A stretch of 64,000 nucleotides of DNA from Isoetes taiwanensis (Eukaryota > Streptophyta > Lycopodiopsida > Isoetales > Isoetaceae): the NCBI GenBank assembly GCA_021234155.1, contig JAJEKV010000003.1, positions 15,610,386 through 15,674,385 of the forward strand, written 5' to 3'. The notes below the pieces were generated by a model, which did not search any database, was not told the origin of the DNA, and saw only the letters and a program-made list of their open reading frames with translations. Shown one piece after another: positions 1 through 10,729 of this stretch (the first letter of the stretch is position 1; the number at the start of each line of letters is the position of its first letter). The position numbers were made by a program, and so were the translations under genes.

Positions 1-1460
1 AATGTCAGCTATGAATGCTCCCTTTCTGTTCCTCCTGTGTTGTATGGGTAAAATGGGGGTAGAGACCTAAAGACTATCTACAATTAGATATGCTTCTAGA
101 TAGAACCCTTAAATCCCATTAGATGCGGCCTTGTACAAGAGCCCACCGGGCTGTAGATGCCAGCACCAAATAACGGTCACAACTGGTGAAGTGGGGGCGG
201 AGCCTTGCTGAACATGGCTACTGGGGATCCTACAGTGTGCTAGACTTATAGTCGGTCACTATGTGTGGATCGGATATGGGTCTGACATCCCCTGGGTCGC
301 ATGATACGTGCCTATAGGGACGTCCTGGACATGGTATAGATTTAGGGGGTAAGTCGAGTACGAATGCTTGTGCACCTGGGTGGCACGTATTCTCTAGCAC
401 ACCCATGGAACCATTGTGATTATGGAGGGGATTAATCCCTTTCCTGCCTCGTCGAACGGGGGAGATGTAACCCGGAGTAGTCTCATAGGGTGACTCCATG
501 AGATTACGTCTCCGGAAGATTACAACCATGCCATAGCATGATTTAGCCTATCTGCAAAGTGTGCACAGGAGGGGCGGATGGAGTGGACTATCCTAGCCAT
601 TGTTCTATGCCAACCAATGCCATATTATACCTCTGTCTATTGTTATCCAGAGGCCCTGACCATCATTCGACCCCCTCGAGTATGAGCCTGGGGTAGAGCC
701 TTATTTATCGTGCATTTCTTATGTTATATTGGCATCGTATTGTTGTTTATATGGAAGATGGATAGACCACCCCTCGTGGTGGTATATTATTATGTGTATG
801 GTTGCTAGGTGCTAACATATATGTACGCTCGCGCTGTATAGGATTTCCATAGAAGACGTGGGACGAATGACACCTCCGTGTCCTTCACCTGGACACTTGG
901 CCATCCCAAGTGGTTCGAGTTAGACGGAGGGCCTTTTCATGGTGATCTAGTCGCCGGTGGGCGGGGAATTCCCCGTATTTGTACGATTGGAGCATCGTAT
1001 GGACTTGGGGAGCGTCACACACATGGAGGTGGGTCCAAGGAATATTCCACACTACATGGCAAGTCCAAAAAGTTAGCTTTGCACCTTTGTAAGGCGTGGT
1101 TGTCATGGCTTATCTGGAAGAGGCGACGGATGAAGATCTGCCATAATGCGGAGGTTCAACCTGATACCCAGATTCCTCAATTGAGGTATAAGTTATACAT
1201 TTCATACCAAGCATCCACTCAAAAAGAACAGGTCAAGTCTGCTATGTGGAAAATGACACTTCATGTTGTGAATAGTGTGTCTTCATCACGTAAGGGTGCA
1301 GTAAAGTGTGTTTTGTATGATATTTGAGCTATCATCTGAGTATGTTGGCGTAGGCGAGTGTTCTCTTATATCATTCTCCATGTACTTTGAATCTCTTTAA
1401 TTAAAGTCTATTTGTGGGGGGTGGGGGTTGGGGTGGGTGGGTTGGCGCCCTGGGGGTTAT
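1..1460. other. no gene recognised
   Basis: I see no recognisable coding region on either strand. The longest open stretch, 878-1327 on the plus strand, has no motif I know and is overlapped by another frame on the minus strand. The base texture resembles a degraded retroelement LTR or leader, but I found no second copy, primer-binding site or TG...CA pair in the window to prove it. Confidence 0.5.
1416..1441 (+). other. guanine-quadruplex-forming motif
   Basis: Five consecutive G tracts of 6, 5, 4, 3 and 3 bases are separated by single T or TT spacers. This satisfies the usual G4 rule with loops of one to two bases. It lies 22 bp before the first copy of the 308-bp direct repeat. A similar G-run sequence occurs on the minus strand at 6588-6613, also preceded by a TTTGTG stretch. 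Confidence 0.6.
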
Positions 1461-1462
1461 AT

Positions 1463-2475
1463 AAGCATATTTTACTTCAACTAAGGTTGCACAATCACTT
1501 TGTTGTATTGTGGGAGGTTACGCAAAAGTTTGAAGTAAGATTTTGATGTAGTATTGTATTTGAGGTCGTTAGGAGCTTGTTTCCAAATTGCTAAATCTTT
1601 TTTCGCCCTTGTCCCCTCAATGGCTGACTGGAGGCTTTTTTTTTGGTCTACAAGTAGAAATTGACGTGCTGAGGTCACAACCTCCCGGGGCTGATTCGCA
1701 TGCCAATTCTTCTGAAGGTGCTATGATCAAACTTTGTAGGGGCATTGCAGTCATGGAGCGTGTAGGTGATAAGCATATTTTACTTGAACTAAGTTTGCAC
1801 GAACATTTTGTTGTATAAGGGTAAGACAAAAGTGATTCTGATTAATCGGCCGGCCGCTAGCGGGAGCCGCAAGCCTGAATCATCGAATCGGGTTTTCACC
1901 CTTTACAATATCATGGTTGGGGAGTGATTTTGAGCTCACGGCTGATGGCTATGGTGCTATGATTTTAATCCCTATTTGGTTTTGATCTCTGTTTCCCTTT
2001 CATATCCGTTCTTCAGCTGCTGTACAAGGTCAGAATAAGAAGCAAAACAACAAATAGTTGTTCTTCACTTCAGACACGGTCGGACGGAACAAGCAAAGAA
2101 CACAAATTCCTGTTTTCAGAACCGATCAACAGTAATCCTAATCTTCATACCCGATTAGCATTCCTGGGATATTGGCCGTGCCACATGGCATCAGGGAAAT
2201 ACACCACCGGAAGAAATCACGACCCAACCATGATATTGTATTGTGGGAGGGTACTTACGCAAAAGTTTGAAGTAAGATTTTGATGTAGTATTGTATTTGA
2301 GGTCGTTAGGAGCTTGTTTCCAAATTGCTAAATCTCCTTAATGGCTGACTGGAGGCATTTTTTTTGGTCTACAAGTAGAAATTGACGTGCTGAGGTCACA
2401 ACCTCCCAGGGCTGATTCGCATGCCAATTCTTCTGAAGGTGCTATGTAGGGGATTGCAGTCATGGAGCGTGTAGG
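1463..2475. repeat. 308-bp direct duplication, second copy interrupted
   Basis: The sequence starting at 1463 (ATAAGCATATTTTACTT) recurs at 1771, so the unit is about 308 bp. The remainder of the unit, including the stretch around 1503-1599 and 1619-1769, recurs at about 2236-2475 with small deletions. The second unit is therefore split by roughly 420 bp of foreign sequence at 1817-2235. A weaker third echo of the unit start occurs near 3090. Minus-strand frames through the two copies give similar short peptides, but none is recognisable and they carry stops. Confidence 0.75.
1817..2235. mobile_element. small inserted element with inner inverted repeats
   Basis: Relative to the uninterrupted first copy of the duplication, 419 bp are inserted, flanked by TTGTAT at 1811-1816 and again at 2236-2241. 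A perfect 18-bp inverted repeat lies at 1904-1921 and 2223-2240 and extends imperfectly inward (TGATTT on both sides). A short GC-rich hairpin centred on the palindrome CCGCTAGCGG is near 1860. An alternative reading is a mariner-like MITE from 1906 to 2238 with a TA target duplication. No coding capacity is visible. Confidence 0.5.
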
Positions 2476-3160
2476 TGAGTGTGCTGCAGAACCGCTTGTG
2501 TTGTAAATTCCATTTGCAAATTGGGGTTTGCAGTGGTATTTGGCTGTGAATGAATCAGGCAAAGGTAATTTAATCCAGATTGCAAACCCGATTCTTCGAG
2601 TTGTTTAAGTCAGATTGAAGTGAGTATTATAGGAGACTCCGGCCAAGGTTTCTGGCATGCTCTGTTTTTCGTGTTTGCTTCTACAATGATTCTGAGGGCA
2701 AATCGTAACCACGATGAAGTCTTTGTATAAGTTAAACCATTGGCTTTCAACCGCACGCGGCAAATTCACCCCTGTTTTTTTGAAAATCCAATGACATAGC
2801 AAATCCAATGACATGCATTCAGGTTTGTTCCTTCAGCTGTTTCAGGCTGAGGCGGTGACCGTGGGAAGCATGGCCGCTGGCCTAGTTCCTGCCAGCATTT
2901 TTCCACAAAATAGCTCAGACAATGGTGTTTCTGTACCATGGATTCATGCAAGAGTTTTTAAGCAAGAAAATAGGCTGACCTTCAATGTGGAAGATTGTTT
3001 GGAAGATTTTTTTAAGGGTCCCGAATTAACAATACAAACATTAATCATAAAGAAAGTGATACGAAAGTAATATAAACTGTTTTTACGAAGGCATATTTTA
3101 CTCCAATAAACTGTTGCATGCACCGGGTATTATAAATTGGTAGTTTACATAGTACATCCT
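2476..3160. other. unassigned sequence downstream of the GOLD gene
   Basis: A plus-strand ATG frame at 2813-3070 (85 codons) overlaps a minus-strand frame at 2766-2951. I recognise neither, and neither shows splice-supported extension. This is the 3' flank of the minus-strand gene that ends at 3161. I could not pick out a confident polyadenylation signal. Confidence 0.3.
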
Positions 3161-6100
3161 TTACGCCTCTTCTAACGAATCCTCCGATCTCTGGGAATCA
3201 GGAACTGGGGGTATAGCATCAACTTTGTACCGCAAAGTCTGCACACATTTTTTGGAAATAAGTCATATGTTATCTTCTCAATATTCTTGTCTCAGCATCC
3301 ATACCTTCTTGTTAAACGTTGAATATGTATTATCCCAGACAAGTCTATAGCTCCCTACTCCAGGTGAAACAAAATTGCCCTGCTCATGCTCTAGTTAGAG
3401 ATCTCTTTAGATATCTAATACATAAAGAAAGAGCTTACAACCTGGTGAGCATCATATCTCCGGTATGGAAGCATTTGCTGCAAAATAGGAGAAGCATGTT
3501 TCAGATTTTTGCACGTTGAATATATATCTGGTCCTAAAACAGATGATAAAGCCTTCTACTTAATACAGACAAAATTACCAGCTTCATGCCCTTTGAATCA
3601 ATAAAATCTACACTGAACCCTACATCCTGCAAAGATGAAAATGTCTTGTCAAATGGCCTCTGTAAATGCAAGCAATAGACAAAAAATCAATATTCAAAAT
3701 ATGAATCTAATACAAAATGTTCGCTTTTACTAACTACTAGTCTTAAAACACTAGTCCAGACTAACCCCTCATGAGAGGTCTTCTCAAAGCTAGGATGCTG
3801 TTAGACCCCTCATCTCTTTCCATTGGACCCAAATTTCTTACCTTCCTTTGGGTCCCCATGGTTTTTTCCCAATGGCTGCTACTGTTCATCCTGTGACACA
3901 GCGTAGATGGCATGATGCTGGTGTTTTTTCACTGGGTGCATGGAATGACAGCGGTTGCCTTCTCTTTTGGCGGGAATTTTAAGCACGGGTACTGGATTTT
4001 CCCTCTGGGAGACAGTGGTAGATAATATTCCCTTGCTCTCAAATCAGCCTAACGCGTCAGTCTAGCAGATTGTGTCTAATGATTGTATGCTTACCTCACG
4101 GCTCAGCTTCCTCATCTCCCTCTCCACATTGTCTCTCAAGCTGCAAGTGGAGCAGTTCCCTTTGGTGTGGAGTTCCATTTGAGTACGCATCTTCCCCAAA
4201 ACAATCTGTTTTGTCTGGAAAATTGCACGTGGGCTTTTGAGAACATCCGTTATGTAGTGAATCTACTTTGTTAGGTCTGTGAATTTAGACCAGAGACTAT
4301 TGAGGCATTGTTTTGTGCCGTATAATGTTCGTGCATCTAGTCTTAGGCACGGTCTCATTTTCACTATCATCTAGTGAGCCAACAGGTCTTGTTGGGCCTC
4401 TTTTTTCCATCCTCTTGGCCTCGGCTTAAAAAGCTCGCCTTCAAATCTCTGTAGAGCAGTCACTTGGTGGGTCATTTATTTGGAATTGAAGAAATCAACT
4501 TATCTTTTAGAGGCAGCTTCTCAAATGCTCAGTCGCTGCTTCATGAGATTGAATCTAGCAGATCTTCTTTCTAGGTTGTCAGATGATAATAAGGGTGAGG
4601 TCTGGGGGTCCTTCCTCCCCCCCTCTAGTATATCCATTTGTAACATCTTTCTCATTTAATAGCAGTCATTTGTTGGGTCATTTATTTGGAACTAAAGAAA
4701 TCAGCTTAACTTCAGGTTGTATCAGTCTTTTGTTTCTAGGTTGTCAGAAGATAAGGATGAGGTCTTAGGTCCTACCTCCGCCTCCCCTAGGGGAAAAAGG
4801 ACCTGACAACAGGATGATAACAATGTTGTTCGACCAAGTGCCGACCATAGAAGGACTGAAAAAACGAAACACATAGTCCAAGTCTCTGACCTTTCCTGAG
4901 GTTAGCCTGAAGTCCCATGCAACAAAAGATCCTTCAGTCTCCACAGCCAGGAAAACCTGCATACGTAATAAGGGGATGTCAGAATGACAGTCAATCTGTC
5001 TAATAAATCTAACAAATAGAAACCAGGATGTAAAACTAACTGTGCATGATCTAAAGCATGTATCAGAATTTCCTGGAGGAGTTAAAGGGGCAGTTTTCTT
5101 TTTTCATGAATTTTATAAAATGAGCTGTTTAACTGTAAAAGTGCCCATGTATTCATAAAAATAAGGTTAGTCAGAGTGAAGTAGATATAATTTACTTTCC
5201 ACCCATCAGCCCTTGAAGCTGGTATGAATCAAGTACATCCATACTTGGCCATAAGCTTTTAAAGATTAATATCAAGCCCAGAAAAAGTTCTCCAGGGACA
5301 CCAAATCACATCTCCGACACACAAGATATTCCACATTTGAAGGAAGTTTGGAGGCTATAGTTACACATTGTATATGTGTTATGGCACAAGCTCGGGGGTG
5401 TGGCTCAGAGGACTTGCAAGCATTCTATTGACGCAAGGAACAACCTTTAGCTAAATTGGATCATGATCATCTATGACTATATATCTATGATTGCATCTGT
5501 GTTCCTTCTGCAAGTCCTCTGAGCCACAACCCTGAGCTTGTGCCATAACAATATGACATCGTGATAGAGTTGTGTGCATGCATGTGGTGCTTGTACACAT
5601 TAAGAGATCTGCTCAAAAAGCACCACAAGACTTATATAGTCTTTGAAAGAGATGTTTTGCGCGAGAGGGGAATTAGCATTTGGGTGAGACTACATCAAGG
5701 GCAACTACATGAATATCTGCAAGCAAATCCATAGACGTTTGAAATGTCATTCCCACGTGGGCCATGTAATCAATCTTACCGACATTAGAATATGAAAATG
5801 GGCACCATATGGTAGCCATGCTGATCATTCAGTTTTAATATGCTTGGCTTGTCTCACTTCTAGCATTAAAAAACAGTTTAGCTTTCGGCAGCATTAATAA
5901 AGCTTTATTTAGCGTGGCTAACAGAAAAATCGTTTCCAACTGATCTGGCATATGAAATGGTACTACTTGCCTCAATAAAGGAGCACAAACCCACAACACG
6001 CAGGGCTGGTTCAATGTTGTGATATTTGAGGCAGTACCTTACGGATAACCAATAACTATGTAAAAATGACAAGTTAGAACTCGATAGATGGTAGTAGATA

Positions 6101-9100
6101 CCTCATGGGTCTTTCCTGTTGCAATTATGGTCTCTTTGAAGTCATTCCTGCAGTGTTGATTATTCCAAAGTAAGTTAACTGGAAGTTGTTTGTTGCTTAT
6201 AATGCATTTCATCTGAATTCAACACCTAATCTTGTGCACAAAGAGGCCAGCTATTGAATCAGGACAAAGTCCTACGTCATAAAAGCTGAATGCTTGCTAA
6301 ACTCACTGTCTGCCTTATATCCTATACATATAAAATCCCAATGCACGGTTCCTAGGGATAAAGTTACATCCACAGGGTATATCATTGTCATAAGCCTATG
6401 CAGAACAAAGGCTATCGCAACCCCCAAGAACAAGGCGCTCCATTGAGACATTGAGTACTCATATTGGACAGCGGGTCGGCTAACTCAACAGCTTGAACGT
6501 CTCATGCAAAATCAATTGAAGCTGATAAACAGCTCTTTAGGATTGCACATAAACACAGCTTAGTAATCAGTTGGGTCCTTATGCTATCCCCCCCCCCCCA
6601 ACCCCCAACCCCCACAAAGTTAGGAGGAATAAATGTGCCTATACATAAACAAGATCAACAGATGACTTACTTTGCTTCGCGAAGTCCAGCTTGGTCAGCA
6701 GATATTAGAAATGGCGAGTTGTCAAATACTTCTCTGTATTGAAGATTCAATTTTCAGTAACCATGCAACTGGAAGAAGGTTGAGCAAACTTCCTTACCCA
6801 AGAAAAGTCAAGTATCTACTCATCTCTGCCACATAAGCCCTCACAGATTCCTCGAACAATGTAAGATGGTTATCAGTTAACCTGCCAATTTTACAATTCG
6901 GGATGGGTGCTCAAATTGCCTCCCACTAATAGAAAGCATCCTATTCTAGAATCTTGAATGACTCACGAACTAAGGCCATTAGAAGTCTTCCACCAGAGGT
7001 CTAAAAAGATACGAATGCACAATGACAGTTCTGTAAGTTGATAAAGTGGAGGACCATATCTCTGACGTTGTTCCTCCATGGGCCTGGAACATAAATTGTT
7101 ACCCATCAACTCAAGGAATTACAGGTCTATAATAAGTCCTTGGAAGACCATTTACCCGTTGTGGTCATTTATTTGGTGTACAAAGTCAAGTAGGACCTGC
7201 AAACAGATATGTACTTAAAAACCACCTTAGCAAAATAAGCCAACAAGTTTATCCAAGAAAGAAAATTCAATTTGTGGCCCCCAAAATACCATCTCATGAT
7301 AGTAACTGTTTTGATTACATGGAGATCCCACAATTTTCACTGAGTAATCATGACCCTAACCTTGGTTTCATGGCTTGTATATAACCACAAAGCATAAGCC
7401 TACCTGGGGAACGCCAACAAGATACTTTACAAGAGTCTTGTACACTCCACTAGCAGATCCCAAAAGTGCTAATTGTCTACGTCTGCAGTAAGGCAAAGCT
7501 CCTCAGCACCCAAAAATCAGAGATCATGGGACAAACAAGCGTCATCATATCACACCTTTCAACTTGCTGTTTCCACAATAACATATACTTTGCATGTATA
7601 GACCCCCCATTGTTAACGAGTGTTTCTACTTCTGCTTGCCGTTTACGTTCAGACCGCTCCCGTTGTTGTTTTATAAGTGAACCTCGAAAATCCTGTGGCA
7701 TATAGGTAAGAACTGCACAGCAAATAAAGTGTCTTACAGGGCATGTCATGAAATCTAATAATGTCCACAGTAAACGGCCTATGATATCACAAAATCCTTC
7801 TAACAGCTATCAGATCCATCAGATAGCGAATTAAATAGAAATAGAAATACTGCATAACAAATATACAGAAATAGAAATACTGCATAACAAATGAAATGAC
7901 GTCAGGCTATATAAAAGAAGCATTATCAGAATTGTGACCTAGTTTGGCATTGAAAGCCAAAAGCTCCTTCATTGATGTCTCTGTGCAGATGATTTCTCTC
8001 CCTAAGGGCAACAGCTAGATTTTGCATATGCCTATCCATTGCAATATATATGACCTTGTCAAATAGTATTTTGACAACATATGGTTCTTGAGAAATACGA
8101 TTCATTAGTGGGATAGCTGAGCTGCCACCAAAAACAACGATATGGAGTACAATTTTGGATGCATGTACTTATTTTGCAGACATTATTGCCTTTGTGCACA
8201 TTATTCACGAGGCTTAATCATCTCTGTTAATTCAGGGAACTGTGCTGGCCAGGCCACGTAATAATTTATCCTCTATGCGCAAGAAAAGGGTATGGGTGAT
8301 TGAGTGTCTCAGGTAACCTTTCCCATATGCATTTTCCCGCATTTTGTTCTATATTCATGTGCTTTGCTAATCCAATTATACTGCTTGGTGGAGATAAATT
8401 CATAATTTACCCATCTGTAAGAATCATGAATATGGCTAATCTAGGCAATTGAGTCAGAAAAAAAATTATGAATACCAACGTTTCTCATTATATTTTTTAC
8501 TAGCGTATGGTTGAAGGAGCCAATGGACACACCAGTTTTGCCCATAATTTTAGAGCCAGTTTTGCCCATAATTTTCCTACAGGTTCCTACCAAATGGCAA
8601 AAACGTGGGTCTTAAATAAGCTGGGCTCAATAGTAGTGCACAAACAAGTACTTGAAAAGATAGCATAGGTTCTTTTTAATGCGCCATAATGCCAACATAC
8701 TCATGTTGAAGACCTTTTCAGAGCTTGAGGATTGGAAGTTTTTAACATTGTTGAGTACATTAATCATCTCCATCATTAAATGTTCAAGCTTGCCATTTAC
8801 TTGCTTGTTTGCAATTATCTGCAAGCATAAAGAGTATTATTGCTTAAGGACATGGAATCATACATTTGTCCAGCCGAATCAAAACTCAAAAGCAATAACT
8901 TACTGTTACTGGCCAATTTCTCTTTTCCAAACTGGCTATGCATTCTTCAATTTGTTCCCTGTTCTTCCACAGGTTTTCATCAATTTTGTGAGGAGGGTCG
9001 AACTTCAATTTCTCAATCAAAAGACTATCTCCTGCGCATTTTGCAGCGAAACATGATAAGCAGTGACAAACATCATCTAGACTAGATATAGCTAAGAAGA

Positions 9101-9706
9101 ATAACAGAATATGTCATAGCTTGTTCTTCAAACCTTGAAATCATTATGGAACGGAACATAAGCAGCCATTTAATACTGAGTAATCAAATAAGATTCATGT
9201 TCACCTATATTAAATCAATACTATGCAGATGGAACAAGCACAGCAGCATCGCAAAGCAAGCCTTGTTTCGCTTGTAGCTATGCCCTTGTCAGTTGAGATC
9301 CTATGACCTGATCTAGACAAAACTTATACGCAGCAGCACTTAAAGCTAACATATTTAGAAACTAGAAAGCTATCGGGGATTTCCTGATACGGATGGTTGT
9401 GCTCCTAGGGCTGACTAGTCTAGGCCAGTGCAGGCTGTTTGTTTTTCCTCGTGTCTTCAGCTGATTCCTGCTCTGTGAACTATAATGATGATTTGCGTTT
9501 AAGGAAATTTTCATTCATAACTTGGGAAAGACAAAACAACTTATACCTGTTTCTTTGGCCCATTTCTCGTTCATCTGCAAGTAACACTCCTTAAGAGCCC
9601 CAGAGAAAGCAGGCACGCTAGGAGACAGTTCAAAAGGGTATTTATCATAAAATTTGGCCAGAAAAGCTCTGGTGATTGGGACGAGTCCTTCAGTTGAAGC
9701 TGCCAT
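3161..9706 (-). CDS. 15-exon conserved plant protein with C-terminal GOLD-like domain
   Basis: Exons, in transcript order: 9547-9706, 8904-9031, 8701-8818, 7556-7712, 7404-7482, 7156-7196, 6967-7083, 6798-6881, 6671-6733, 6102-6147, 4891-4956, 3579-3626, 3442-3477, 3305-3379, 3161-3238. Every junction is GT-AG, every phase agrees, and the sum is 1296 nt, giving 431 residues and a TAA stop. The start is ATG (MAASTEG). The N-terminal two thirds is helical and charged (for example TYMPQDFRGSLIKQQRERSE). The last third has the beta-rich pattern of a GOLD/GOLD_2 domain: VETEGSFVAWDF, DVGFSVDF, GSYRLVWDNTYSTF, LRYKVDAIPP. From memory it matches a single-copy plant protein I cannot name. GOLD domains generally serve Golgi or vesicle trafficking, so a membrane-trafficking role is inference only. 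No stop or frameshift was found. A 174-bp MITE lies in intron 10. Confidence 0.88.
5377..5550. mobile_element. 174-bp MITE with 5-bp target duplication
   Basis: The left arm begins TGTTATGGCACAAGCTC and the right arm is its reverse complement. The arms are about 42 bp with two mismatches, around a core of about 85 bp that contains ATGATCAT. ATATG flanks both sides (5372-5376 and 5551-5555), giving a clean target-site duplication. It lies inside intron 10 of the GOLD gene, between exons ending at 6102 and starting at 4956. It has no coding capacity. The superfamily is unclear because a 5-bp duplication does not fit hAT, PIF/Harbinger or mariner elements. Confidence 0.85.
6588..6613 (-). other. 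G-run motif in intron 9 of the GOLD gene
   Basis: Runs of 12, 5 and 5 cytosines separated by AA on the plus strand become G runs on the transcribed (minus-sense) strand of the GOLD gene. They lie in the intron between the exons ending at 6671 and starting at 6147. The long run could supply two of the four tracts needed for a quadruplex in the pre-mRNA. Confidence 0.45.
7833..7892. repeat. 30-bp tandem duplication in an intron
   Basis: The stretch ATAGAAATACTGCATAACAA occurs at 7841 and again at 7871, as two adjacent 30-bp units. It is intronic in the GOLD gene (between exons 3 and 4). A second short tandem pair, built on AGTTTTGCCCATAATTTT, lies near 8531-8575 in the same intron. Confidence 0.7.
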
Positions 9707-10729
9707 TGATCAAGCAGCTCTGTGCTGCAAGTTACACACTTGTTGGCTTCCTGAAGCGCATATATGAGGATATTCTTCTTCGTATAAAGTCATGCCTCGG
9801 GATTGTTTTTGCAGCGGCAAACACGGGACACCCTTTTGCTAAATTGCCGGGCAATCCTGGTTATATACTCGGGTCCCGACCCTATATTTAAGTTTGCTTT
9901 GACCTTGTTATACTCCGGGCGTTAATATATTAGTTAAAAATAGGCCTAAGATAATTTAGTACGCGACATGGAAGTTGGGTTTCCACTTTTAGTTGAGTGT
10001 GCCTTGCCTTGTGGGCTTAAAAGCTACTGAACTTGGGTTGAGGCAAAAAATTTCAGCCCTGTTTTGGAAAATCAGCCCTCGCAAGATCCAACTTGCGTAG
10101 CTGACGCAACGCTGAATTTTGTTATCAGTGTTGACTCCGCTAGAAAGCCAGGCCTTCACTTCTCCATGTGAACCACCCATTAGGCGTATAAACCACCTAA
10201 CATAAACGTAAAAATCTTGCAAGCTATGCATGCCACATGGCAACATGCACAACCAGATGACCTACATAGCAATCCTTGTTGCATGCCAAACTGGAACCCG
10301 CAAGTCAACTTATGATGTGCCAAAGTAGAGGGGGTATTGGTACCATCAAGGCTGCGGTGGTGGCCACATAGGCTACCAACTAGCCATCTAAGGCTGCATG
10401 CGAAATTTAAAGCAGGATTTCATAGCAACAAAGCTTAACCAAGCTCAAACAGCCATGCAACTTATATTCCAGCAATAAAACTATAGATAATAAGAGGCAG
10501 CTAACAATGTTCATTCAATCTGTATTGAATTTATCAAAATTGATTTCATATGAATAGTAGACTTGAATATTTGCATAAATGAATAGATAAGGAGAATTTT
10601 GCAGTAGGATTCAAATCGATCATGGAACGGATGCTAAACAAACAATTATATTATAACTTGCATTCAAATAAATTTAATGAGTTAATCCAAACTTAGTTAC
10701 AAGACATTACAACTGCCATTGCCCCGAGG
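9707..10729. other. intergenic region upstream of the GOLD gene
   Basis: This holds the presumed promoter and 5' leader of the minus-strand GOLD gene. On that strand TATA-like words lie near 9758-9766 (CATATATG) and 9784-9795 (TTTATACG), but neither is decisive. Short frames here are unrecognisable. At about 10715-10745 the plus strand has a GGTTCAAG box like a tRNA-derived SINE B box, without a visible A box. Confidence 0.35.

Noticed and set aside
878-1327. 149-codon plus-strand frame
   Set aside because: It has no recognisable domain and an opposing frame of similar quality.
1617-2562. Pair of similar short minus-strand proteins
   Set aside because: They come from the 308-bp duplication. 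Frames are not extended by splice sites and have no known domain.
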